The position numbers were made by a program, and so were the translations under genes. 64,000 nt of DNA. Source: Leucaena leucocephala. Taxonomy: Eukaryota > Streptophyta > Magnoliopsida > Fabales > Fabaceae. The stretch covers positions 21,849,068-21,913,067 of the forward strand of contig CM073538.1 in the NCBI GenBank assembly GCA_037074615.1. The letters are read 5' to 3'. Positions 36,590 to 49,100 of the stretch are shown in pieces; position 1 is the first letter of the stretch; the number at the start of each line of letters is the position of its first letter. The notes under the pieces are model-generated. The model was given only the letters and a program-made list of their open reading frames with translations. It did not search any database and was not told the origin of the DNA.

Positions 36590-38800
36590 GCTACGCTGTC
36601 AATGTGTTACTAATCATGATTTCTTGTTTGTAATAATTAATTATGGCTTCATTGACTTTACTTCATGAAGACGTGGACATGTGGTATTATCGTTATACCT
36701 CCCCCTGGTGTGCGGGATTTTTTGCAAGTGGCAATAAAAGAAACAAAGTCAGCTTAGCAAGACACAGCATATCTTTTCTTTTATGTCAGCCACGGTAGAG
36801 GTTAATCATGCTTTGGCAAAATATCCTTTTAATAAAAAGAAGACTAACATAGAAAGGGGAAAAATATGAAAGAAATTCCGGTATTAATTATAAAAATTAA
36901 TTAATTTTTTAAAATATATTAAAAAAAATAAATATATTAGTTAATTAGTATAACTAATATAAAAATTTGATAACTAATTTAAGTAAATTGAGAAATATAT
37001 AATATGAATTGATTTAAAGGATTTATATTTAATTATAATTAATTATTTATTTGACTTTATTAATCTTCCTAAAAAAATTAACTAACTCTTATAATTAAAA
37101 TAAAATAAAGAATAAAATATTACATACGTAGTTTTTCTATTTTTTTATAAACGTTTGTTGTCATTAATAACCATATATTAATATATTATGGCAATCAACA
37201 TACATGTGTATAAATTATACTACCTTTTTCTTCAATAGAAAGACATAATAAATAGGATCAAACCGGCAAAACGTCTTAATTATCAAAGAACTTTCATAAT
37301 ATTAGCTTATAAATCCATTGACCATACCCAATACATCTGATTGTACTGAAGGATATATTTGGTAGGGTAGAAGTGGGAGTTGAGGAGTGGAAGGGAAAAT
37401 ATAATTAAGTATTTCTTTTGTTTGGTATTATAGAATCCAATTCTATTTTTACTTCCAATTTCAATAGTTTACCCTATTTCAATTCTATCCAAAAAGTTGA
37501 AAATTGAGATGGATTTCATAGAAGTGAAATATTTTAAACTATTTTATCTCAACTTATAAAATTACTATACAATTTTACCTTTTTTTCAAATCAAAACAAA
37601 ATGACATCTTCCTTAACACACTACCCCTCACTAACCATGACTTCCTTCTTCAGCCTCACCATTAGTGTTGACACCATCCCGTATTTAACAAACACTGGTC
37701 ATCTTGTCCTCGCTTGTAGAAGTCTTTGCTATTCTTCCCCTCACTCACACCTCCATTCCCGTACCTAACTGTGGCAGTAACCAATTTTTCTATGCCACCA
37801 GCAATTGTGGCGACAGTGGCAATCAATTTTGTGGACAACTTGAATGAATGGAGAGAGAGAGACAAAACAGAAAAGGAGAAAGAGAGACAAGATAAATAAG
37901 GGCAAATAATGAAGGTAAAGAATTTTTTTTATTTTATTTTCATCTATTTTTTTAAAAAAATACATCAATTTCATACTCATTTTTAACCTACCAAATAAAC
38001 TTTTAAAATTTATTTTTAATCTAATTTTATTTCTACCCCACCTCCATTTTGACCTCCATATAAAATGGGACTGGAAGTTTTCCATGCTAAATTGGATTTT
38101 TTTTTGTCCACTCAGTTCATCAGAGCTTTGTTTCAACTACATCAGAATCCGACTCGCGTTGCGCACTTAACTATGGTGGATGAGTCTCATAACAAAAATT
38201 TTCTATATAAACTAAAAATTAAATTTAAAATTTTACTTAATATCAATTTACTTGATTAAATTGGATTTGTTGTAGAGGTGTTCACAAGTCACAACCCATT
38301 TTGGTCCAGTGGACCCAATCCAGAGTCACATCAAATTGGGTAAGATATCGATGAGGCCCACTAAATCTTTTAATTTGAATTTTCACAAAGTTAAATTTAT
38401 ATAAACTTTAAATCTTTTCAGAATTTTTATTTTACAAGAGATTGTCTCAAGTTTTATTTCATTTAAAAAATAAACAAAATTTTAGGGGTCAATGTGTAAT
38501 TTTAATGAAAAAATTTAAGGAATTACAGCCTACTTTGAAATTCAATCATAATTTTATTTAGTGAGCGGTAGGGAGGGAGAGAAGAATAGCCGAATAAGGA
38601 TCAGATCTCGCCAATGTTCTATCCATCTTCGGCCCAAAAAATTTATGTAGTATCAATCATCGCTCCAGATGCTTGAGTAATATAGGGCTTTTTCATAATT
38701 AACAAGTAAATGTTTTACATGCAATAGGAGAAAACATAATTCTTTAAAATACTTCCAATAAATCCTTCTGTTGGACATAAGTACTCCAGTAAAAGATACT
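36590..38800. other. Spacer between the CML and proteasome genes
   Basis: No supported gene. It contains an AT-rich MITE-like segment at about 36880-37100 and a partial SINE-like repeat at 38116-38215. The open frames here (for example 37765-38136 on the minus strand) have low-complexity translations. Confidence 0.5.
38116..38215 (-). mobile_element. Partial SINE-like repeat, family copy 2
   Basis: The minus-strand reading contains TAGAAAATTTT, GAGACTCATCCACCATAG and GTGCGCAACGCGAGTCGGAT, which align with the 3' half of the copies at 26915-27095 and 59105-59275. The tRNA-like head is missing. Confidence 0.5.
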
Positions 38801-38821
38801 ACTAACGATTGACATCCATGA

Positions 38822-41800
38822 TTACGCTCCAGGTGCCTCTACCATCTCTTGTTCCACTGTGCTCGGAGTGACAGGGTAGTAGTGGTAGTGAAGTTCCCCA
38901 ACATCATCACCAGACAATTTCTTCCATCCATTTGGTCCCACATAATAAACTAAAATCATATGCAAGCCATAGGTCAGTAAGACTGATTTCATGTATCAGA
39001 ACTTGCAATGCACAACTACAATCTATGCATCTAAATTAGCCAGTGGATTGCTGTCAGTAATGAACCATATTACTATTATTACGTAAAAACTGGAATAAAA
39101 ACAGGTAGCTTGTACCCTACTGATTTGAAAGATCGCTAATTTCAGTCACTAATTTTATAAGAAGAAAGGCAAACATGAGCTGGACAGAGTAAGATAAAGT
39201 ACCGCTGGCAACTCCGCCACTAGCCCCATCACGGAATGTTGCATGATAAATTGCTCGTCGGGCCAATTCTGCAGCTTCTTCAATCGACATGTCGTAGTGG
39301 TACCTAGTAATGCGAAGAAAATGTTGACAAATTCAAGAATGGAGCTATAACTGATGGATAGCTCAAGAGAAAAACTAACCCGCTGTCCAATACACCATAT
39401 GCATAAGGTGACCCGGATCCAACAGAGAAACGGTTGCCTTTCAATCTTCCCCCTTCACTGTCGACATAATACAGACCAGGACCCTGAAAAGTAATATTCC
39501 CTCGTCAAACAATTGAATTAGTAGGGCAAACCTATTAAGTAACTAGAAGTGATTTACCGTCTCATCCCATCCAGCAATCATGGTTCCAACCGATAACCCC
39601 ATTCCACGGTAGGAGTATAAAATATTTGCAAGTAGTTTTGAGGCTCCTGTAACTGAAATTCTTCGCTTATTTGCCAATTCATGCAGTTGGCACTGAAAAT
39701 AAAATAAGGGAGAAAGTGAATAAAATAAGGGCTGACGGCATTTAGTTTCTAAATAACATAATTATCCTTCTAAAAGGATCATAAGGATTTTATGTATAAA
39801 TTTGAGATTTACTGCTATTAATTTTCTTCCCATAAACTCCTTCAACCTTTGTCATTCACAAACTATAGGTGAAACTTCTCTTTATTTCATTCCCCCTTCA
39901 AATGTAAGATTCCCAACATGAAGCAAACCAGCACATAATGTAACAACAACAAATAATTCTGAGGGAATGACTAATTAAATGAAGTCAAATCATTCAATTT
40001 CTAACTATTATGGTAACAGCAAAATAACAAAGGAAAAGCATTCTTTGGAATACTAGGGTGCAGGCACTTAAGTGAAAGCGAACAAATTAAGAGCTGACAG
40101 TATTTAGTTTCTGAACAACATAATTGTCCTTCTAAAAGGATCATAAGGATGTTATGTACCAAATTTTTTGATTTACTGCTATTAATTTTCTTCCCTTCAA
40201 CCTTTGTCATTCACAAACTATAGGTATGACTTTCTTTTTTTCTTTCTTTTTTTGTACAAAAATTTTTGGAAAATGGTTGGTACAAAAATATTTTTTGGTA
40301 CAGGTAAGACTTTCTCTTTATTTCATTGCCTCCTCAAATGTAAGATTCCCAACATGAAGCAAACCGGCACTTATTTTTATAACCTAAGAGTGTGTTTGGA
40401 AAAGCCCAAAACTTTGGTTTTAAAAAAATTTCTGGCCAAAACCTCGGTTTGGGAAAAATTTAAAACAGTCATATTTATTCAAAAGGACTTTTGGACTAAA
40501 TCATAGTTTTGGATAAACTCTTAAGAATAACTTCTGAAATAGTAAAAGAGTTTATGGACTACCCAATTACTATTTTACATTTTTCCCCCTTCTCCCTCAT
40601 CTCTCTTCTCTTCTCCATTTCTGTCTCTCTCGCCGGTGTCATCTCCAACAGCATCAACAAGCACGGCGCCCTCCAACGACAAGCACGGCGCTGTCTTCTT
40701 CCTCTCCATCCGTCTTCTCCCTCTCCGCCTTCTCCTTCAAATTTGTCTCTGCCTTCTCCACCTTCAGCTGTAGTGCGTATTCTCTTCTTCCTCTCTGTCC
40801 GTCTTGGTCTTCTCTTCTCCACCTTAGCCATGTCATCGTCTTCTTCCTCCTTCTATTCTATGTTGTGGAGATCATTCGCAAGAGAAGAGAAGAGGAAAGA
40901 AGATGGTGGAGACACTGGATAATTTTTTTATCTCATATCTTTTCTAATAATTTATCAATCACAAAAGTTCTTCAGGTAATAACTATCCAAACACCCATTT
41001 ATTCAGAACCACTTTTTTCTATAAGCTCTTATCTATAAGCCATTTTTTAAAAGCTATCCAAAAATCCTTTTTTTCCAAAAGCCTATCCAAACAGGCCCTA
41101 AAATTCTGAGGGAATGACTATAATGTAAATGAAGTCAAATCATACAATTTGTAATTACTATTGTAACAACGACAGCAAAGTAACCAAGGCACAGCATTCT
41201 TTGGGACACTAGGGTGCAGGCACTTAAGTGGGTAACTCAGATAACAAAGGGCAAGATGATAAAAACCTAGAAGGTTGATATAAGATTGCATGCATTACCT
41301 TGATCCCAAGATTTCTGTGCCAAAATTGGCAGTCTGCAGCTCCTCCAGCCATTGTGCCAAGCATATATGGATTAATTTCGATAATTTTCTTCACGGATTG
41401 AGATGCTGCACATTGATAACAGTTTAAAATAATAACTTATTCCAATCCAAAAAATGAAACACGTGAAATTATGAACGAGAGCTCAGTACTTACATATATA
41501 ACCTCCCATACTAGCCCGAGAATCGGCAGCTACCATGACCCCCTCCTTAAATATAAATGCAAGAGTGGTGGTACCCTTGGCGGGCTTCACCATCTGAATA
41601 GCTTCTTTCAGGAAGCCGTCAAACTAACACAAAAAACAAAGACCTTCAGAAAAACCCTAATGATTCAAGTCGTTGTAAAATGTATGAATTAAATATCTTC
41701 CCTTTCACTATAACCTCTACAAATCAACTAAAAAACGGGAATGTTCAAATTTCAAGCTAATGATAAGCACTAACATCAGTTGATTTAGGGAGCTCAAATG

Positions 41801-41888
41801 CTGGGGCAGCCCAAAAGTCTCCAGCAATGCCATCGAGGGGCTGAACTTGAGTAGGAAACGATTCAAGACCACTGGTATCAAACTTCAT
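38822..41888 (-). CDS. PBE1: 20S proteasome subunit beta type-5 (PBE)
   Basis: Catalytic beta-5 subunit of the 20S proteasome core, carrying the chymotrypsin-like activity. Exons, reading leftward: 41888-41775, 41623-41494, 41405-41299, 39692-39558, 39483-39380, 39303-39203, 38949-38822. They give 273 codons (272 aa), close to the roughly 274 aa of plant PBE. A propeptide precedes the processing site in AKGTTTLAF, so the mature protein begins at the catalytic Thr. Conserved blocks follow: ADSRASMGGYISSQSVKKI, GTMAGGAADCQ, YYVDSEGGRLKG and FSVGSGSPYAYGVLD. A 5'UTR intron may span about 41891-41999 (GTACGC donor). Intron 3 (39693-41298) has grown through a duplication and an insertion. Whether it is PBE1 or PBE2 cannot be decided. 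Confidence 0.95.
39712..41231. repeat. Tandem duplication within proteasome beta-5 intron 3
   Basis: Copy A at 39712-40074 and copy B at 40074-41231 share the same order of landmarks: GCTGAC, TTTAGTTTCT, CTTCTAAAAGGATCATAAGGA, TTTACTGCTATTAATTTTC, AAGATTCCCAACATGAAGC, ATTCTGAGGGAATGACTA and CTAGGGTGCAGGCACTTAAG. The unit is about 362 bp. Copy B is longer because it is interrupted by an insert at about 40385-41100 and by a smaller T-rich insert at about 40226-40308. Confidence 0.85.
40385..41100. mobile_element. Non-autonomous DNA-transposon-like insert in the duplicated intron segment
   Basis: About 715 bp interrupts copy B of the intron duplication and is absent from copy A. Its left end begins TAAGAGTGTGTTTGGAAAAG. 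Its right end, reverse-complemented, begins TTAGGGCCTGTTTGGATAGG, giving imperfect terminal inverted repeats with the GTGTTTGG/CTGTTTGG core common in plant PIF/Harbinger or hAT MITEs. The centre is CT-rich with no transposase. The 137-codon frame at 40509-40922 is Ser/Pro/Leu low complexity. No clean target duplication was identified. Confidence 0.6.
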
Positions 41889-42035
41889 GACTGAAAACCT
41901 AGCCAAGAAAAGATTCGCAAATCATTTTAGAAAACGAAGCGGAGAGGAATTTAAACAACGCTATCTTTACCATCCACATAGTCTATGAACGATGCGTACC
42001 GGTTAGAAAGCTGTGACGAGATATCTGTTTGTGTG

Positions 42036-42043
42036 TAGGGTTT
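42036..42043 (-). promoter_or_regulatory. Telo-box-like motif upstream of the proteasome gene
   Basis: AAACCCTA on the gene's strand lies about 150 bp before the start codon. A TAGGCCCC site II-like block is a little further upstream, at about 42105. Such pairs are known in plant housekeeping promoters. Function here is inferred. Confidence 0.4.
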
Positions 42044-42139
42044 GATCGAAGCGCAGCGAGAAATGGAATTTTTATTGCGTTGGCTTGAGGGGAAAGGCAG
42101 GAAGCGAGGGGCCTATTGGGGTTTACACATGGTCAGATC

Positions 42140-43130
42140 GTCAATAATAATAAGAGAAAATTGGTGCAAAATCCTATTTAGGATCAGATATGTTTTTATA
42201 TAATAATGATGGATGATGATGATAAACGTGATAAAAATTATTTGAAAAAAAAAGAAGATAAAATTTGTTAATCATGTTCAAAATGAAAATGAACATATAA
42301 AATAAAAATTATTTATTTATTAATATATTATATTATCACAATGATTTTTTTTATGAGAAACTGCTGCTTATAACGATTAGATTTTACTTAACTGAAAAGA
42401 AGAAAAACAATCAAATGTAAAAATTAATTTTCGTATCTCATGTGGAAGAGTATAAATCTTGATTTTGGTAGAATATTTAAAACACAATGACTTAATTTAT
42501 TTTTAATCAGGCTATGCGCTCCAAGAGATCTAATTGAATCAATTTTTTGTACTAGTTAAATCAATTTTTATTTATATTTTTGTATAATTTCTAAATATAA
42601 ATACGATACTAACGTTAGCTCAAGAGATTTTTTTTGACAAAATATACACGTTCAATGTCAAATTTAAATTTTCTTTCAACTAAAAAAAAACACATTTCCA
42701 GCTTTTTCTAAAAAACATGAAACAAGTCAATTATACTCAGGAAAACTTGCAAGGATTTTTTATCTCTTCACTAGTTACAATTTGCATAGCCCTATACGTT
42801 GCATAAGCTTTGACAAGTAAAATTATTTATGGCTATCAAAAGGCAAAATTACATTTCTATAGTTGATTCGCCTACAAAATAATGAATTTAATTTAACTAT
42901 GACAAAATAAAGAGGTGGGGGCAAAAAACAGAGAAAGAAAAAGGATGAACCCCTAAAGACAATGAATATTGCCCCTCTGCCCCTCATAAGCTTTCTCAGA
43001 GGCGGTAGGATTCATCCAAGTCTGTGTAATGCCTTATCTTCAACGCCATGACTGACACACAAGATTCATGCAACTGACGTTGGCGATTATCTTCAATACC
43101 ACTCTCCATTGTTCTCAATTTTACTTCAAT
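42140..43130. other. Spacer between proteasome and RNase J genes
   Basis: AT-rich, with no supported gene. The left part is the proteasome promoter and the right part should contain the RNase J 3'UTR. Confidence 0.5.
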
Positions 43131-43141
43131 AACATCATTGC

Positions 43142-46100
43142 TCACAATTTCTCGCTCATTTTGCTGTTAGCGCCCGACAATATCCTGTCCATGTCCTCCA
43201 GATATGGCCAGCTTTTCTTGCTCTTCTTCTCATTCTTGATCTCCTGCTTTCACAAGTACATGTTAACAATGGGCATATGGAGGACCCTCATCATCTTACA
43301 ATATATGTATATATAGAGAGAGATGAAACAATAGCAATAAACCTTATCTTACTAAGTGAGATCAGCTACATGCATAGTATGATTTTAAGATTTGCTTGAT
43401 ATTATTAATTAAATTTAATATCCATAGTTGAAAGAAAGATGAAACAAACCTCATATTTTTGTATCAAAGATGTCCATAGAGATTTACATTGCCCTGGACT
43501 TCTTTTGATACCATCAGCCAACAACTTTTGAGATATCTCCTCCCACAGGATCATTCTTCCCTTCACAACTTGAAATCTATCGTTCAGCTCCCCACGCATA
43601 TCGATCAGCTTATTCACTTCCTCAGGTTTCCATTTATTTCTCTTCACTGTTTTTGAAGGCTTGGATTCAGATTCGCCTTCTTCAGAGCCTGTAGAATCAT
43701 CTTTTATCAGCTGGGACTCTTGCTGCTTTCGTGGAATATAACCATTGTTAGTCTTGATGGACTTTTCCACGGTTGAAGGTGTGATGAATGATTTCCAAAA
43801 TTCATCTGAAGCCTCTGAATCAGGGAAATCACCCTCAGCTCCACTTGGAGTAGGGATGTCTTCCTCAGGTAGGAGTCCTTCATCATCAGTACCATCATCT
43901 AACACCAATTGCAAAAACAAGGGTGAGAATGAACGCTAGATAAATGCATAGAGAAACAAAATCACACAAGAAGAATTATACAAGTCGATAGTTACTATCC
44001 CTGCGCCGGCAGATATAGTTACTACTAAGTCTCTCATGTTAATAAACAGAAAATCTCACTTGTAACATAAGGTGCAATAATCCAAAGCATTGTCAATTGC
44101 TTAAGGTGCAATAATCTCATTAGAATCATTAGCAAATGTAATTGACACCACATTCATTCATCATCATCAAGTGCAAAACATTCCAAAGCTGTTCAACAAG
44201 TTAATAAAGTCATTCCTTTGCTTTTTCCTAATGTTTTAAACTTTTGGGATGAGATTACTTGTATTTCACCAAGGGGTTAAGAGTTAAGAGTTTAATCCTT
44301 GCCATCAACATTGGTCTAATTAAATTAAATTCTACATCAAAGTATAGAGGACATGTGCTTTGGCCACACTTCAAGTTTAAAGGGCTTTTGACTGCGCACG
44401 TACAAAATTTACTATGTCTCAAACAATATGAGTAAGTGCAAGAACCTGAGCAACTCATTTAAAGTACTAGGAGTATTTTTAAATTGGTGAAAAGATGTGG
44501 CTAGGTTTCCCTGATTAGACAAGCAGTGAGATCAAGCAGCATAACAAGCAAGAACGACAACTTGAAAGTATACATCTAACAGCAGATTTATATAGAACAG
44601 TCATATAATGTGTGTGTGTGTGTGTGCATAAAATGTATAACAACTGGATCTCACCAATTCCATATTCATTAATATTAATATTACCTCCTTTTATTGGCAT
44701 TTTACTGGACATCTTTTCCTCTTTAAGTCCATACACAGCTTTTCTGAATGATGGCGTCCCAAGACCCATATGAGATTTTCCTGACAGCTTTGCTTTTACC
44801 TCATCAGCAAGAACAGAGGCAGGGTTTTCAATAGCAATAGCAATAACTTCTGGTCTTTTGCCACTATACTTCCTCACCAACTTCCTCAATAACTCAGATA
44901 CAGTTCTTTCCATGTGAGCCAATGGACAGTTCACCGGGCAACTTGAAAGTGCAGCATGAGCAGCTTTATGGAGCGCATCCAACAGCTTTCCTTTGTCAAG
45001 CCACAGGCATCTTGTGGTAATTCTTATCTTCCCTTTTAAGGTGTTTTCAACATGACTCTCACTATTTTCAGGGCGAAATATTTCCATGCTATGAAAGAAA
45101 AATATCAGGATGTCACTACTAAATCCAATTATTCCAATATTTGACTTACAGACTACAAATATCTACCTGACCACAATAATTCCATCTAAAGCAATTCTTA
45201 ATCTTTCATCAACGAAAAGTTCGCTTGATGTACCAAATGCTTTGTCCCCATCACTGTACTTCAACTGCAAGATGTCAAGAGAGGGAAAGACTAGGAAGTT
45301 ATCAAATGATGATTCCAATAAGAGGCCAAGAAAATGCTTTGGTCCCAACCTGTAAATTCTCTTTTCCAAGGGAAACAAAGCCATTGGAAAGGACTCTTCT
45401 GTTTCTTAAGTGTGAAACGCCAAGCATCTCTCCATTCTTAATAACCTGGCACATAAATCACATCAGTTCCTTCGAATGTTGACTACTCATATGATATTCA
45501 ATGTAAATTTAATCTCATTATATGTCACTAGTTTCTTCTCTATTAAATAACAGCATTAGAAAAGACTCACAGCAGTGTGTCGAATGCCAGTTGACTTTCC
45601 AAGTAATTCATGCTCCTTTAGGAACAAGAGTTCTCCATGTATCGGAAGAAAATGTTGCGGTTTCACTATTCTAAGTACTTCCTCCTGCAGAATATAATAT
45701 TGTACTTAATGACAAACCATATCAAAGATGAGCGATATAAGATCTTCATATTGTAAGACCCTGCCACTACTGCCACAACAACAACAACAAACTAACCAAT
45801 TCTCCACGGTACGCATGACCGGATGTGTGCAGCCCCTCATTCTTCCCCATTACTATTGATGATCCAATCTCTGATATGCGGTTCATCATTTTCATCACAC
45901 GAGACTCATTACCAGGGATAACCTAGCAGGGTGATTAAGGAACATAAGAAAATTTTCACATCGTAAAATTGTCAAAAAATAACATAAGAAACAAGTCAGG
46001 TCTTACATAAAAATCAAAGGTTATTACTTCTCACTCAATGTCAACTGAAAGTAAAAATAGTATACTTTAAATTTGTAGACTGACATAATTTCATTGGCAA

Positions 46101-49100
46101 AGGGATTAAATATTTAAACTATATAAAAAAATCAAAATCTTTAGAAAACCTTAAAGCCAAATGCCTAGTGCTTTATCTTGTTACCATACCTTAGCTGAAT
46201 ACAAAATTATATCTTCCTTGTTCAGTTTGAAAGAATGACTACCACCATATGATGCAAGATTCAAGGCAGCACGAGGTTCTGCCTGACACGAGCAGATATT
46301 TTGTCATATGCCAATAACTTGTTCAATATGTGTAGTCTGTGGAACTTGGAAGTCTTTAAAGGACCTTGAAAGTAAGTTACCTGAGATCCAGTTGTTACAA
46401 TAAGCAGATCCTTAGGAGCATAAGCATCAATATCCTCCACTTTCACCTATTTGAAGTTAAAATTAACCAAAACGAGAGCATCAGACATAAGTCTGACTGG
46501 CAGAAGCTCATAGAAATAAAAGGATACAGATGAATACATGCTATATAACAAATTACAAAACTTAAATAAATAGAAGGTAATTGGATGGCTGACTACCAAA
46601 GCAACTAACAAATCAAACAAGTAATTACCTAATTATCTAAATAAAATAGAAAACAAATCAGGTAAATCTGCAAAGTTAGCCAAATAATTATTGGCTCATA
46701 ATTATATTTAAGTCATAAATGCCGTATTAAAGAGCCACTAGAATTAAAAGTCTAAGTTGTTAAGCAAGCTACTGCACTTGAAATATGAATAAAATAGTTT
46801 ATTACTTGTGCTAAAAAGCAACACTACGTATTTATTTAAACAAGAGCCCACACTATGTGATGCTGAAAAACGTGTTCTAAGTCTTTTGAATTCAAAAACT
46901 AAGAACACATTTTTGGTTGAGCTTCTAATTCTTAAGAGCATTACAGCATCAGTCGCATGAGCAATCCTTACATGTATGCAGACGGATTAGAAATCCTTAT
47001 TTTATTAATGATCTTGTATTGTCCTGTCTATTTTATCCTCTTTTCTTCTATAAAGTGCATTTTCAATAGAGAAAAAAGAAAAAGGTGAAATTTAAAATAT
47101 GGTCAATAACCACTAATAAATAATATCACAAGCTGAATTCAGCGCTAGACTTCTCTAAACCCTGGATGGAAATTTTTTCACTCTACTTTGAGGCAGAATG
47201 TCATAAATAACTCTTCTGATGTTTGTTACCAGGGTGGATGGATCAAATGGTGCCTTTCCATCCTTCCAAGCTGCATCTAGATATGTCCGTAAAGACATGC
47301 CAACAAACACCTGAAATAATTGCAATAAATATCATTAAACCCCAATCATTTTAAGCAGGAAAATAATTGGCAATTAGCAGGGGGAGAACATACCATTTTT
47401 CTACCAGTTAAATCAGCTGCAGCTTTCACACTTCCAAGACGATGTATATTTGATGCAAACTGGGTTGTAATAACCCTTCCTTTAGCAGCAGAAATATGCC
47501 TTAACAGTGCATCTGCCACAGAGGATTCACTAATTGTTCTTCCAGGTGAGAGTATGTTTGTTGAATCACTCATCATCTGGCAAGTAATGGCCAAAAGCAA
47601 TGTTTGATCATATCTTTTATTAACAATTAGGAAACAGAACAGGCAAATATTATATACAGAAGAAACTATATATTTGTGCTACTAGCCTACAAACCATCAA
47701 AACATTCCAATAGGCACCAAAATCATCTCTTCCCTAAAGATAAGTCCAACGAAAATTTCTATGTAAATTATTTAAGTGCAGGAGCAAGTAGACTTACTAA
47801 TGTTACTCCTTCCTTAGAGAGTTCCTCCAAAACTTCACGGTCAAAAACTTTACCATCTAGTGGTGATTCATCTATCTGTTGAATCAACTTCTTAAGCAAC
47901 AGGAGAATGAAATTAAAGGGAAGAAACAATGCATTAAGTAAAGTAAAATTCTAACCTTCCAGTCCCCAGTATGAAGAATAGTACCATCAGAACAGCGAAG
48001 AACTAATCCACAACAATCAGGGATAGAATGGGTCACCCTGATAGGCTCTATTTCAAATGGCCCGGCCATAAATTTCTTCCTTGTTCGAAATACTTTGAGT
48101 CTTGATGGAACAAAAATACCATGCTCCTTCAAACGTTTCCTAATAAGCTGTTTTAACAAAATAATAATAAAATTTACCACCTCTGAACAAAATATGCAAT
48201 ACAAACAAATAGTTTCATTCAAAAGTTAGACTCTACAAATTTTCAGTAAAAAATAAAAAATGGTGCGTCAAAAGAAAGGGCCAAAAGGATTCAAGAGATT
48301 CATAGCCAACTTCAAGATGCATTGAGTTAAAAAAACTTAAAAAGTGGCATTTTACCAACAAACTAACAATGCAAACTTAAATTTCTGTAGCCATATACCT
48401 CCATTGTAAAGGAAGATGCAAAAATTGGTGTATGGGTATCCAATGCTGGTATGACCTGATGAGCCAAGAGATAATTTTAGTTAGAGAAGATATTATGTAA
48501 GAGCAAAATATGATATTCAAAATAAAAAAATAAATCAGACAAAATATAATCAGAATTTTTTCTTATTAAAAATTCTATACTCTCTATAAACTCGACACAG
48601 AAGTGGTAGGCTGCTTACACTTGGGTATGTATTAAGCCTACATAAATTGGAATTACAGTGTTATAAAGAAACTAACACGTCCTTCTTCAAAACTTTTATT
48701 ATGTAAACAACAGTACTTTAAAAAGAGACCAAATCAAAGCAAAAAAATCGGCATTACACATCAAAAGAGGGTGCACTTGTGACTCAACCATATATGAGAT
48801 GCATGCAAACCTTGTAGAAGAGTTCAACACACCTAATCAATAAATATATCCACGAATTCTACACATTAAGCATGCTATAGTCAATAGGTCCAATGCCAAT
48901 TACAAAAATAGTTATTTGATAGTTGTCTACCTCCCAGAGGCCCATTGCATAACCTTTACATTAGCAGAGCATTCAAGGGGCAAAAAATAGGTTCTTTCAA
49001 GAGAATAGGAGGCTAAGTTAACTCTCAGTTCATTATGAAAGTATGCATCAGTCAATGGACTTTATATCCCGTTACATATAAATGAAGATGCAATACATAT

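Noticed and set aside
40509..40922. 137-codon open frame on the plus strand
   Set aside because: Lies inside the transposon-like insert in a proteasome intron. The translation is Ser/Pro/Leu low complexity from a CT-rich tract.
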